A stretch of DNA of 64,000 nucleotides from Ectocarpus siliculosus. Its lineage: Eukaryota; Sar; Phaeophyceae; Ectocarpales; Ectocarpaceae. A program made the position numbers and the translations under genes. The notes under the pieces are model-generated. The model was not told where the DNA came from. It searched no databases and was given only the letters and a program-made list of their open reading frames with translations. The stretch lies in assembly GCA_000310025.1 (NCBI GenBank), contig FN648624.1, positions 24,513-88,512 of the forward strand. The letters are read 5' to 3'. Positions 35,289-46,819 of this stretch are shown here, piece by piece (position 1 is the first letter of the stretch; every line of letters begins with the position of its first letter).

Positions 35289-35969
35289 TTAAATCCGAAC
35301 AACATCGTCGTCATGACGAGGTTGGCCTGTTGTCGGTGCGGTGCTGCCACCGACATCGCCGCTAGCACTATCCTCGGATGTTCGCGGTCGCGCCGCTCCC
35401 CTCGCTCCTTGGTGGTTATTGCCCGTCCTCTTCCTGGAGGGCGTCCTGGCCGTAGAGGAGTTTCTGGCGCCCGGACGTGGAACGACGGCCAGCAGGTCCA
35501 AGACCTGCTTGCGCTCGTCCTCAGGTGTAGCTCGCTCGATGATACCGCCGAAGTCCGGTAAGTTGCAGTTGTCACCGTTGTCATCGTCGTCGAGGGGTTC
35601 ATCACGACTCCCGTTGCTGTCCTCATCCACACACAGCACTTCAGGGTCTACCGCAGCGGTAGCGACGGGGGCCAAGGAGTTGTCGCCTGCGCTGGACGGT
35701 TCAGGAAGGCTCTCGTTGTTCACCTCGTCCAGACACGCGACTCCAGCACCCGCCAATTGTTGCCTCGCTTGCGTACTGCTGGTGACGGGGGGCGAGGCTG
35801 CGGCAGCTTGGTTGGGTTTGAACCAACCATGTAACGTCGGCGACGCCTTCTTCGCGAGTATCTGTTTATTCGCCAGCTTCGTCCTGCGAATGATTGTCAC
35901 ATCGATTACAAGAGGATCACATTTTTTTTTTGTTCTGTTGAGGCGCAGATATACAATATTTCTCATCAC
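35289..35969 (-). CDS. Acidic, low-complexity hypothetical protein
   Basis: The 226-codon minus frame begins with a basic stretch (RLNRTKKKCD, RRTKLANKQILAKKAS, TLHGWFKPNQ) and passes into a Ser/Pro/Ala-rich region, then an acidic run (EPLDDDDNGDN), and a Lys/Arg/Gly-rich tail. No domain is recognised. It may belong with the Cys-rich ORF at 36803-37105 further upstream on the same strand. It could be part of a transposon protein. Confidence 0.35.
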   Translation of the reverse strand: MMRNIVYLRLNRTKKKCDPLVIDVTIIRRTKLANKQILAKKASPTLHGWFKPNQAAAASPPVTSSTQARQQLAGAGVACLDEVNNESLPEPSSAGDNSLAPVATAAVDPEVLCVDEDSNGSRDEPLDDDDNGDNCNLPDFGGIIERATPEDERKQVLDLLAVVPRPGARNSSTARTPSRKRTGNNHQGARGAARPRTSEDSASGDVGGSTAPTTGQPRHDDDVVRI

Positions 35970-36802
35970 GGGTTTTCACACCGAAGCTCATCGCGACAAA
36001 AGGCAGCGAAATGAAAAACATCAAACCCGCCGCCAACGCGTAGCACTCGGGAGGTCGTTACATTCGAGAGGGGCACCCAAGATTGCAAATGTGCTGCCCA
36101 ACACGAAGGGACGGCAACAGAACGTTGGGAGGGGGTGGGCAAAAGCAACATATAATAGTTGCTTGAGCTCAAACTTCTTGCATTCTACAATTAATTACCA
36201 AACCCATTATTAGGCCCCAAGGATGGGGTGTTCGTTCGTGTGAATATTAATTTGTCTTTCAAGGGGGGGCGTGAGGGGCGGTTAGACTTCGGTTCCCTCG
36301 CGCGTTTGTGTTTTCAATTGTAAAGATCTTGTTGTGCCGGCTACGATACTCATCTTTCAGTGTATAGGCTTAAAGAGGCTCGAAAAATGTCCAGCATCCA
36401 GGAGGTTTTTCTCAACACTCACACCACAATACTTCAACACATCCTTTCGGAAGGGGCATTATCTCGAAAGGGGTTGCATGCGGATACAGCAATGCGGACC
36501 GTCAGCCAAGAATGGAAGGCTCAAAATGTTCAGGTACAATTACAACCGGTTGTTTCTGCTTCTACAGGTGGGGTTGAAAACCAAAGCTTAGCCGACGACC
36601 ATACACTACTATCAATAATAATATAGGTGGTGACTACGTATAACAAATACAAATATAGCGTAAACTTGGTTAAAATGGACGCTCGACCTTGCTCGACGAA
36701 ATCGAACATAGCGTACGTAAATATGCATACAAACAGGCATGTGCATGTAGTCTAGTCGTTTACCTTAGGTGACACAAGATACCACGCCCCCTGGACCGAT
36801 TG
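35970..36802. other. Possible intron or intergenic DNA
   Basis: No protein family is recognised in this stretch. If the two neighbouring minus-strand ORFs belong together, this would be their intron. Confidence 0.3.
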
Positions 36803-37105
36803 TCATTTTTTTTTTCGCTCATGTACAGCAGTACATCCAAAAAAGCAGCGTACATACCACTCACGTGTGCCTGCTGCTTTTTCCTCACGCGCATCGAGGT
36901 TCTCAGCCGTGATGTTCTTAGAGGTGCCGAACTTGTGCCCGCAGCGGCAAACCCAAGCATCACCTTCCCGTGTTGCAAGCCTGGCGAAGTCATCCTCTGT
37001 CGCCAGTCTTCTCCGCCAAGCGCGCCCAGCAGAGGCAACCTGGCGCACACGTTCTTCTTCCTCTGCATCATTCGCCGCTGCTGGAGTGCTCTCCGGACTA
37101 GACAT
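36803..37105 (-). CDS. Small Cys-rich hypothetical protein or first exon
   Basis: After an acidic start (SSPESTPAAANDAEEEERVR) the frame has WVCRCGHKFGTSKN and then EWYVRCFFGCTAVHE. This C-x-C...C...C...H spacing looks like a compact zinc-binding domain of the kind found at the N-terminus of transposon or DNA-binding proteins. I cannot assign a family. It may be the first exon of a gene continuing at 35969-35289. Confidence 0.35.
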   Translation of the reverse strand: MSSPESTPAAANDAEEEERVRQVASAGRAWRRRLATEDDFARLATREGDAWVCRCGHKFGTSKNITAENLDAREEKAAGTREWYVRCFFGCTAVHERKKK

Positions 37106-37283
37106 GGAGCGTCAGTGTCGTGTGCTTGCCGGAGGGCAGTGTAATGTGCTTGCGGGTGGCGAGAACTGCGTGCTAGAGAGGCATGGCTGCTGTTCAGCCG
37201 TCGTTCTATAGTAATGTACTACAGGGCTCGGCAGGAGGGGGGAAGGGTCGAATAATACGAAATCGCACCCCCCCCCCCCCCCC

Positions 37284-37383
37284 NNNNNNNNNNNNNNNNN
37301 NNNNNNNNNNNNNNNNNNNNNNNNNNNNNNNNNNNNNNNNNNNNNNNNNNNNNNNNNNNNNNNNNNNNNNNNNNNNNNNNNNN
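37284..37383. other. Assembly gap of 100 N
   Basis: One hundred undefined bases, preceded by a C homopolymer and followed by a purine-rich stretch. The true gap size is unknown. Confidence 1.
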
Positions 37384-37479
37384 AGGGAAAAGGAAAAAAA
37401 AAAGGAAAAAAGACAGAGCGTAGCGAGGCCCCCCCCCACCCACCACCCCCCCCCCCTCCATTTGGTCCTTAATCCAGTT

Positions 37480-37545
37480 TTGAGCAGTGCATCGACATGT
37501 GCACTTGACGAGCCCCCTTGGAAGCAATGCACAGGGGGTTTAGAT
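37480..37545 (-). repeat. Inverted copy of the gag-like fragment at 34206
   Basis: The minus strand reads GGSSSAHVDALL, matching 34206-34246 on the plus strand (GGGGGCTCGTCAAGTGCACA in both). The copies are inverted relative to each other, about 3.2 kb apart across the gap. Confidence 0.6.
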
Positions 37546-38610
37546 GCAGGGGGTGATGGACAAGATGTCATCGCCGCTGCAGGCAATGCCAGGTTGCGGA
37601 AGTTGAGGGGGGTCAGGCGGTGCTGGGAGACGCGCCGCATCCGGCGATGGGATTGTCGGGATCTCGCCGCCAGGCAGCTGCCTATCAGAGTTGCACGCTG
37701 CGGCTGGCGTTAGAACAGATGACGCCGCTGGAAAAGAGAGAGCAGCAGTAGATCGGGCACGGAAGGTGAACCGGTGCGGGCATTTGACGTCCCTGCAAAT
37801 GGTGGGTTTGGTGGGTTCCAGACCATCGACTTTCTCTGTACGGTTGGCAGCTCTAGCAGAGGCGCTGCTGGGGGTAGCTTGACTGCCCCGGGCACACGAG
37901 ACGAGGTGTCAGGAGGTGGGGCCTGGAGGGTAATCCTTCGGGGCCACAAACATGAGCGACCTGTTGGGACCTGCCCAATGACAAGGCAGCAGAGGGGCGG
38001 CGGCGTCGGCGGTGGAGTAGCGGGCGGCACAACACACGAGCCTGTTGATCGCGGGCAAAGTACTCGCTCCGGGAGAACAGGAGGATTGCAGTCATGGCGA
38101 TTCTGGTGAACGTGGAATTGCCGCAGAGGAGCAAGGGCAAGACCGCGAAATCTGCTGTGCTTTTGAACGAGGGCCAACAACAACGCGGCGTTGCCGCAGG
38201 GTGCTTCTTTCTGGTTGAGTCCGTGAGCGATATTGAATGATTTTGCTTGTGACGAAATATACCGAAAGTTTCTACAGGGGATTCGCGGTTAACGCGTTTC
38301 CATTTTCTGATTTGGTGTTCGTACAATTGTAGAGCGATGGTAGCTTCGCTTACGATGATACGACCAACGATGATTTTCGAAAGGAGATTCGCGGTTCAGG
38401 CGTTTCCATTCTTGAGTGTGGGTGTTTTGTTGAGCAATTGTTGTGTTCGTCTTTTTCGATGGTAAAATCCAGGCGTGTTGTCGCGGGTGTTTCGTACGAC
38501 GATGTTAAAGCGGCTCCAACAACCAGCCACTCTATGATGGGGGTTCGCGGTACAGACGCTTTCATTTCATGATGTCCGCGGGCGATGAAAATTTTGTCTG
38601 GGGCAGAATA
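37546..38610. other. Unassigned region with imperfect repeats
   Basis: 37560-38110 is GC-rich with several open frames but no domain. 38275-38575 holds three loose copies of GATTCGCGGTT...CGTTTCCATT, about 115-150 bp apart. Confidence 0.4.
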
Positions 38611-38965
38611 AAGGGGTACGCGGGACCACGCGTATGAAAAGGAGGGGATGCAGCATAGGCGCTCCCCACAACTGATGAAAATTCACGCACGGAGGTAAAC
38701 CAGTATCTAGCGTGTCGGTTGAACAGAAGGGGTACACAGGACCAGGTGTATCAGATGACGGGATGCAGCACAGGCGCTCCCGGTAGCCAATGAAAACTTA
38801 CGCACGGAGGTAAACAGTATCTAGCGTGTCGGCTCAAGAGAAGGGGTTCATGTATCAAATGATTGGATGCAGCACAGGCGTTCCCGCGGCCGTTGAAAAC
38901 TCACGCACACGGGTAAAACGGTATCCAGCGTGTCGGCCAAAAAATAAAGGGGTACACAGGACCCC
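38611..38965. repeat. Three tandem copies of a unit of about 115 bp
   Basis: Each copy has the order GGGGTACRCRGGACC, GGATGCAGCAYAGGCG, GAAAAYTCACGCAC-like, and CAGTATCTAGCGTGTCGG. Copies drift by point changes and short deletions. Confidence 0.85.
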
Positions 38966-40255
38966 GTGCATCAAAATTTAAAGACACCGGCGCAGGAAAA
39001 AAAAATGTTCTGGCGTCAACATGAGGTGGAAATGGGGAGGGGAGGACAAAGTTGTAGGTGGCATTTCCGTTGTTGCTGCAGATAGGTGTGGACCCATGTA
39101 CCAGACGTATCCACCTTATTGAGGGATTCGCAGTAATAGTAGCAAGCAAGGCGTCTCCATAAGCTCTTTGTCTTGTAGAAGGGGAGCAGCCCCATGATAA
39201 GAATCACTGTGTTTGTCTTGTAGGAGGAAAGGAAGCCTCACCAATGATGAGCTCTCCATGCAGTAGATAGTCAGGCGTGTTTTCCGCGGGCGTTGAATGA
39301 AGGAGGTATTGTGTGTGGCGTACCACTCGCAGCAAAGAGCGAGAGAGTTATCGTACGACATGATGGTCCGCACTTCTGTTCGAGTGAGGGACAGCAGCCA
39401 TATCGACGCGTGCTGTATGGTGGTTGAGAACTGGACTTTGTTTTTTCTGAGAGTCGAAGAGTTGTGTGTAAGCAGGCTGACGTTTGAATTTCTGAGAGTC
39501 GGAGTAAGAGTTGTATGCAAGAAGGCTCATCATGCTTGATGTGTTTGGCAAAACAGTTGTCCCAGGATGATAGCATACACCACCGACCCCGGGGGCGCCA
39601 CGATGCGCCGGAATCAAGGGGGAGGGAGGAAGTTAGGTGCTCAGATCATCGATAGTTGTTCGTCGTGCGGGGAGGGCAGTAGGAGTAAAATTGCAACAGA
39701 CTATTGTTTGGGCTTTGTCGTCGGAGTAAAACCGTGGCAGCGGCTGCAGACGTTTTGGGCTTTGTTGGGTACTAGGAAGAAGGTGATATTAAAACGTGGC
39801 CGGAAGGTTACCAGGGTCGATGACGTTGCCGGCCTTTTCTTGTTTGCGTCGTTTATCTTGCTTTTTCGGAGTACCGTTCTTGGGAGGGAGGGGTTTTGAC
39901 CCGGTGGCCGGGTTTCCCCGTAGGAGTTTATTGATTTGTTGTTTTTGCGGAAAAACCTGACTTGAGGTGGCGGAAGCACGTATCTCACAGCGGTGGTAAA
40001 CTACTTTTGCGTAAAGAACCAGGGAGGGTGCTTGTGCGAGTGCGTATGTAGTCGGATCTGTAGACGAGATACATACCTGTTTCAGGTCCCCTGCACATAG
40101 ATATGCGTTGGGTACAGTAGTACGACCAGAGAATGATTGTGCGGAGCCCTCACGTCAGCTGTCGTGCTCGTGGCACTCCCTGCTCTTTCCCCCCAACCGG
40201 GTGTGAGAGATAACAAGCACCTAAACATCAAGCACTCAAGTCACTGCAAAGACAA
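38966..40255. other. No gene recognised
   Basis: Short frames only. 39395-39520 contains GAGAGTCGAAGAGTTGTGTG and a related copy 55 bases on. No transposon family could be assigned. Confidence 0.4.
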
Positions 40256-40289
40256 CAAGGGTGTACCACTTGAGGTTGTTGACGAATAA

Positions 40290-40552
40290 CACGTCTTTTG
40301 GCGAGGCTCCGTTATACACCATACTCCGTAGCGATGTGAGCTGTATCCTAAAGGGCATTATTCTGGAAGATCTTCGAGTTTGTGTATCTGCTGCCACTGT
40401 CAAGTTTTCCCGCAACTTTGGTTCTGAAGCCCTCCCAGGGCTCGCTATTGTTTGCTGAGTACAGCAGTACGGGCCCGCAGTAAGAAATATCTTTCTCAGA
40501 AGGATACAAAACGTGGACTTGTAGTGGGCTCCATTTTTCACGAACATTACAT
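40290..40552 (+). repeat. Family A upstream module (A1), copy 1
   Basis: From GGCGAGGCTCC to CACGAACATTACAT the sequence matches 63315-63570. In this copy the R1 element follows directly at 40553; in the 63-kb copy, family A sequence continues instead. Confidence 0.75.
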
Positions 40553-41325
40553 GCTAGGGTTAAGGATTGGCCCCCCGCCCCCCAATGGGGCTGGGGGCCA
40601 ACATCCAGGACGGATGGTAGTGAATGTCCGGGAGGACGGAAAGAAGAAGAAGAAGGGGAGAGGATTTGTAAGGGCGGGAAGAAGGGACGCGGTGTTGGGA
40701 GAGGCAAGGAAGTGATGAAGAATTTCGGCACTCGACGAGCGCGCGGTCCCGTCGGGGGTGAAAGGAACATGTCAGTCCGTAGTGTTGTCTATCGGAATCG
40801 AAAAGCCGAAAAATGGAGGTATACATTACGTACACAACGACGGAGAAGGCCGACGAGGAAGGTACGAAGAGAGGAAATTGCACCCCACGTTCGAACTCGG
40901 GGTGAAAACCGCGGCAAGGATGGAGTGCGAAGGGAAGAAAAAAAGAACGGAGACGTCGACGTTTGCGTCGTGGAGCGATCCTTCTGTATATATATCGCCG
41001 CAGGTACTCACCAACGCAAGACGGGGAGGTAAAATACCCATCGTGAAAGTCAAAGCGCAGGTCATAGCTGCATATGACTCATGCGCGGAGAAGTTACCAC
41101 ACGGAGACTTATCAACAAGAAGTTTGAAGGCCGGCTGAGAAGGTTTGAAGACACAAACACTTACGCGGCGACGATGGCAAGCGCAACGTCAAAACTTCAC
41201 AACAAGAAAAGTGCATACAAAAAAAGAAAAGGCCGGATGGCGACCTATGTATGGCTCTCTCTCCCAGAATGAAGGGATTCCCACAATTTCCAACAGGTAG
41301 TCCACAAGTATCGAGGAGGACGTCG
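40553..41325 (+). repeat. R1 repeat, copy 3
   Basis: Begins CTAGGGTTAAGGATTGG like copies 1 and 4 and ends near CCACAAGTATCGAGGAGGAC like copy 1. Confidence 0.65.
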
Positions 41326-43020
41326 GAACGGTTTTTAGGGGCGTTTTATACATTCCATTTTTTTGTTCAAATGTACAAATTTTCCGAAAATCTGGACATT
41401 GTACGGAGGCGTTTGTCCAAACATATTAAAAAAATCCGGAACGAACCTGGGCCCGAAAATTTGTACCCACTAGCTTCCAAATTTCCAAAAAATGTCCAAA
41501 TTTTCCAGCATACTGGCGGCATCGGTCCTACAACCCCCTGTCAAGGGTGCCACAGGCCGTACCACAAGGGCTAGACAACAGCAGATCTAGCTGAGATGTT
41601 GTCTGAGCTATGGCGGACGGCAGCAAACGTGGTGAGACTCCTGTTGCGGTGTTTTTTTCTCGACGGGGCAGCGCGCGCCTGCCCATGTCCGATCGAGAGG
41701 AAATAATGCTCCTGACGAGGTGCACCTAGCAGCTATCTCACCACGACAGCAGGGCTGAGCACAGGGGTGGTCATGTCGATGCTCGGTCATGGCCTTGTTC
41801 CCAAGACGCAGCAGACTGCTGTCGTGCCGCGGCGCCTAAATGGGGACGAGCAAATACTTCCGTGCTTCCTTGCGGACATCTGTAGGCGGCGACACTCTCG
41901 AGGATGGAGGTACGCATCGATGAACGAGTACGCGTTCAACTGGAGCCGCTGGCACATACCCTGAGCACAAGGACGAGTCTACCAGGCAAGTGGGAAGAGA
42001 TGGGAGGCAGACGGGCATGCCCTGTTCGTTTCCAGTAACCCGTTTGCGCTTTGGTTCCCCGCCCTCTGCTATATTATTCTACTGCTGCAGTGACCCGCTC
42101 TTTTTCCTGTCTTGTGCTGTGGTGAACCGATGCGCATATCTGCTCCTGTTTATGCATACACCATGCATCCATCCTTTGAATATCCGCCCGCTGTCACGCT
42201 GGCTGGAAATTGCAACCTCTTCTACTGAGGCTCAACCTTTGTACAAGTACCTGGGTCCATCAGTTTTTCGGTGTCTTACTGCTGTAGTTCTTTTAGACTA
42301 CATGTGTTTCTGTATTCGGTGTTGTTGCTCATCGAACACGGCTGGCTGCTGTGCTGTGGCATCGCATCATGTGCAGGAACATGCGACGGCATTGGCGCGC
42401 TGTCGAAGATTCGTTCGCCCTGCCTACTTGTGGCGGATATGGTCGAGAGCTTCATACTTCGACCTCACCGTGCGATTGACTTTGCGGAGGAGCTGACCTT
42501 CGTGTCCCGTGGCACCAACGACGAAACCGTTCTATGCACGCCTAGCCGGCGGACCTACTGCTGCTTGCTGTGGAGGTATGTGCGGCATCTACACACACTG
42601 ATGTGACACCTCTTCAGCCAACTGCTGTCAGCGTTGCTGTAAACGAACGCGTGAAATTGCCCGTAACAGCAGCAAAAGGGTCAGTTGGGTCTGTATTGGC
42701 GTGGGCACAGCACCAGCAGTATCGTAGCGTTCGTTTGCGGCGATGTACTGTAGATTCGAACCACGCCACTGGTTGTAGATCTAGATCGCTCCTGGACTGC
42801 TTGTAGCCCGTTGAGTCGACTCCAGAGGCGGAGCTTGCGTTGGAGCTGCAACCTAGGTAGGGGTGAAAGTATTGCGTGTTTCGGCAAACCCTGTGGAGCA
42901 TTGTCGGAAGGAAGGGGTTTGAAGCAGACAACCAACTTGAGACAACCGTCCTCTTTAGCAACACCGTTTTAACGCTGACTCGATTGGACATGAAACGCTT
43001 TTTTGGGCGCGGGTTTCTCT
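41326..43020. other. Unassigned region, possible exon-like ORF
   Basis: 41340-41520 is AT-rich with repeated CCAAATTT/AAATTTTCC motifs. A frame at about 42380-42574, bounded by CATGTGCAG and by GTATGTGCGG, reads ADMVESFILRPHRAIDFAEE and onward; it could be an exon but matches nothing I know. Confidence 0.25.
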
Positions 43021-43029
43021 ATTATAGTA

Positions 43030-43765
43030 AATAGAACACTTGCACCGCCTTCTCTGTTGTTGCAGGCAGGTTTGCTTCCACAACCCGAGAGTCCAACCCA
43101 CTCTTGTATTTCGGCCTACAAGACTCCAATCGACACAAGCACCCGTAGGAGAGTGCGTGGGAGATGCCGTGACAGCACAACTCCACTCTCGTACGACATC
43201 TATGTACAGTAGTACTGCTGTCGTTGTAGCACCATGTGGAACATCTCAGAGGGGTCCTCCTGCGCGGTAACGACAACATGGCGAAGAGCTCCACGTGTAC
43301 CTGTCGTCGACACATGTGGCAGCCGCGCGACACAAGAACGGATGTTTGCATCGCATTGTACTATGGTTCGCCGTTACAGGAAGTATCCCATCCCGTTAGG
43401 TCGTTGCGGTACTTGTAGCACGCGGACGTCGTTCGGCGTCTAGTCCATACTGCTGTAACAAAAACACAGCAGCAGTAATCGAGCTATGCATGAAATATTT
43501 TGCTCTGGTTCACTTTTGCCTCCACAACCCGAGAATCCCACTGCTGTATCTCGACCTACAAGACTCCAATCAACAAACCAGCACTGGCAGAAGTGCGTGG
43601 AAGATGCTGTGACAGCACAACTAAGTCGACAATCGTACGACTTCTATGTAAAGTCGGCGTCTGGTCCATGCTGTAGAAATTCAAAAATCGAGCCATATTT
43701 TTTTTACTTTTTTCCATACTAATAACGAGAAATGTATCACGTCACGACGACCATCCTGTAAGTAT
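43030..43765 (+). repeat. R3a-R3b modules, copy 2
   Basis: R3a (43035-43445) and R3b (43480-43765) stand in tandem here, as they do at 47120-47830. This shows that both belong to one element. R1 copy 4 begins six bases later. Confidence 0.7.
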
Positions 43766-43770
43766 ATATA

Positions 43771-44050
43771 CTAGGGTTAAGGATTGGCCCCCCGCCCCCC
43801 AATGGGCCTGGGGGCCAACATCCCGGCCCGATGGTAGTGAGTGTCCGTGGGGAAGCAAAGAATAAGAAGAAGGGTAGAGGATTTGGAGGGGGAAGAAGTG
43901 GAGAGGTAAGGAATTTGTGAAGAATTTTCGGCACTCGACGAGCGCGCGGTCCTGCGGAGGGGGAAGGGACGTGTGAGTCCATAGTCTGGTCTATCGGAAA
44001 TTGTAAAGCCGAAAAACCGAAGTACACATTATGCATTATGCACATTATGA
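43771..44050 (+). repeat. R1 repeat, copy 4 (diverged, short)
   Basis: Starts CTAGGGTTAAGGATTGG and keeps the CACTCGACGAGCGCGCGGTC core, but then diverges and stops after about 280 bp. Confidence 0.6.
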
Positions 44051-44790
44051 TGGAGATTGCCGACAAGAAAGGTACCCAACATATCATAGAAACATATGCA
44101 CAATATGGATACGAAGTGGTATGTGGGGATATTGGCAGCAGGAAGCACGTTCGACATGTCTAACAGAGCCAAATGATACTCGAATATTTTGCTATCGTCT
44201 AACTTTAAGTATAGGTCGTGACGGTAGGCACCGACCGAGTGCTCATGGCGGCTTTGAGGCGTCCGACATAGGGTGATGTGGATCGCAACTCGCGCAGTAT
44301 CGTCGTCATGGTCCCTTTGTCGAGGTGGCTAGAGACGAAGTTGGGGTCATGTAGGAGCCATTGAACGTTGGAATGGCCGCCGTCTCGAACAGAAGTTCTG
44401 GCCAAAGAGATGGGCAGGAACGGTGTACATGGGGGAGAGCGCAGGATGTACGAACTTGTGATGCGGTGTGTGAATGGAATATGAACGGAGGAGGGAAATT
44501 ATTGTTAATGTTAGTGACATTGTTTTTTGTATCGGAAGGTGTACGGGTATTGCGTCGTACAGAAGAAAAGACGAAAATACGCTTTTATATGGATGTATTG
44601 TATTTTGTAACACGAATAAAGATATATACGAAAGATCACACGAACTAATCTACACTCAATTATATGCTATCGAACGAATCAAACGTACGTGTTTTAAACC
44701 ACGAAGGAAAATAGAAATGAAAGACCACACGAATGAATCTATACCTCATTATACAATTTTAGCATATATCGTTGCACATGTGAATCGATC
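44051..44790. other. AT-rich island
   Basis: 44470-44780 is clearly more AT-rich than the surroundings and holds an open plus frame (CIVFCNTNKDIYERSHELIY and onward). No family is recognised. It adjoins the Helitron fragment. Confidence 0.3.
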
Positions 44791-45391
44791 TCACCTCCCT
44801 TGGACGGACAAGAGATGGTCACCGAACATTTTTTTGAGTTCACCATCCTCCACGTTGAGCGAGGCGAAGTTGCATCGGCAGTTATACATCCTCGATTCCT
44901 TCCTGAACCTCTGCGCTGATGGCTCCGGAGAATCGTACAATTCTTTCAATGAAGGGGGTACGTAGTGGCGGCAGTCGCGGGAGGATGTACTTCCCATTCT
45001 TGCAACAAATGCCCTTGGACTCTTTAGCGAACAGTTTGGCGCCACAATGCCGGCAAGGATCTCCGGTCTGCGCTGTGATGCCCTGGTCTCGTCGCGCCTC
45101 CTCCAAGGCTCGCTGGCGGTCTCCAACAATGGCTCGTAGTGAGGTGGAGTCGTCCTCGGCGTGAAAGATGTCGTTGAAGGGCAACCCCCTTTTGTTGTTG
45201 ATGACGGTCGCTCTACGCCGTCGACGTGCGGCGTTGATCTGTTGTGCTCTGTCGGCATGGCGAGTTCTACGACGGCTGTTGATGGCCTCTGCCGACGCGG
45301 AGTATTGTGCTCTACGATGGGCGTTGAGGGCATCGGCGGAGGCAGCACGCTGAGCCCCTCGACGCGTGTTTATGTCGGTGGTGTTGAACAA
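44791..45391 (-). pseudogene. Helitron replication protein, N-terminal fragment, frameshifted
   Basis: From an ATG at 45391 the minus strand encodes repeated Arg/Ala-rich segments (QRAASADALNAHRRAQYSAS, NSRRRTRHADRAQQINAARR). A Cys-rich block follows: CRHCGAKLFAKESKGICC, then GKYILPRLPPLRTP. The order of Arg-rich repeats, CxxCGA...CC and a Pro/Leu stretch is typical of the N-terminus of Helitron Rep-helicases. The next family block (FRKESRMYNCRCNFASLNV) is in another frame, so a frameshift lies near 44950-44960, in a C-rich run. The Rep and helicase domains are absent. This is a dead fragment of a rolling-circle transposon. Confidence 0.8.
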
Positions 45392-46800
45392 CTCGGTACC
45401 GGCGGTTCCTTGTGTTTGTGTCGTCTCGACGGCGGTTGTTGCCGCGATCTCTTGGATCGGTCATGAGTTGGGGTGTACAGTGCGTGGTAAAGCACTGGGT
45501 TGCTGTGTGGTAGGGTTGAGCGCTAGAAACCTATTATTGGTGGGGCTGGACGTGTGAACGACGTGCGTGTCGTCTTTCGGAATCTTTAGGAAGGCCCAAT
45601 AAAAATATTCAAATTTTCCCGATTGCTGTGTCGGTGTCATACTGCTTACTTCATCAGTTGATGCTGATGTGCACCGAAAGTCGGGTCATACGAGCCTTTT
45701 TCCACACTTGGCGTCCGGCTGTTTCAACCTGATAGTATTACATGTTTGGGACACTCAGGCGCACGATCATGGTTTTTGTTGCCCTTTGCAGTTGGCATGG
45801 ACTCCAACACGTACTCGGTCTTTCCTGTAATTCCGCAGTACGCATCATCCTCACGGGGTGTCTAGTGTGATGGCAGTTGATTGAATAACCACTGCAGCCG
45901 TCCCCAAAAGATGCAAATCTTCGCGGGTACATCAAAGAAGAAAGCCATTTCAATTGGCAGCGCCTGCGACACGTTTTTGGGTCTTCTGGTGGAGCACTAC
46001 GGTGTAGTGTTGTGATGAGTTGTTCGCGTACTCACTCCAGGAGGTATATTCAATGGGTCGGACGCCGGAGCACGACGAACTGGTGGCAAACGTCACAAAT
46101 GGTCGAGGGCGATCGATAATATTAGGGTATTTCAGTTTGGTGTTTGGATTCGAACCCAGATGTGTGGAAGAAGTCCGGCGTGTACTAACAAATTTAATGT
46201 GAAATAGACTACAGGTTACCGTATTCTTCTTTTCCAACTTTTCTTTTGTCATCCTATCTATGTGACGTCACGAAGTGGTACATGTTGCCATTCATTTTAT
46301 CCTTTCTTGCGTCTCCGGGGTAAAATCGTTAAAACAAATAAAACGGAACATGGACTTGGTAAAGATCCACCGGCCTCCGTGCTGCAGGGATTGTAGGTGT
46401 ACCTCCTTGGGCTTGTGTACCCTTTTCTTGCTAATAGTGTGCGTTCTTTAGATCTTCTGATGGCTTTAGCATTTTTGTGACCACGGGCCGAGTCTTTGCT
46501 AGATTTTGGGATTAGCAACTGACACGAGTTTAATGTGAAGAAAAACAACAACAACAACAACCGGCCTCCGGTGGTGTCAAACAAAAATAATGTCAACCTG
46601 AAGTTGTCCTGCTGTGAAGCAAAAACAGATATATATATCGACTTATCTACATATGCATGGACGCGTTTTTTTTTGTCGTTGTTGCACGGACACTTGCTTG
46701 CTAGTCGCCGCTGTATGTATCGGACGGGGTAGGGCGTAGAAAACACCGTCACAACACAGCTAACTCCACACTCTTACGACCATGATCAGTCGGCGTCTCG
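45392..46800. other. No gene recognised
   Basis: Probable upstream part of the Helitron remnant, then unassigned sequence with a short (AAC)n run (46546-46562). Confidence 0.35.
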
Positions 46801-46819
46801 TCGATACGATAGTCGCAGG

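Noticed and set aside
35341-36213. 290-codon plus-strand ORF
   Set aside because: Mostly antisense to the minus-strand acidic ORF, with low-complexity sequence and no domain.
37183-37713. ORFs crossing the N gap
   Set aside because: Their middle is undefined sequence, so they cannot be supported.
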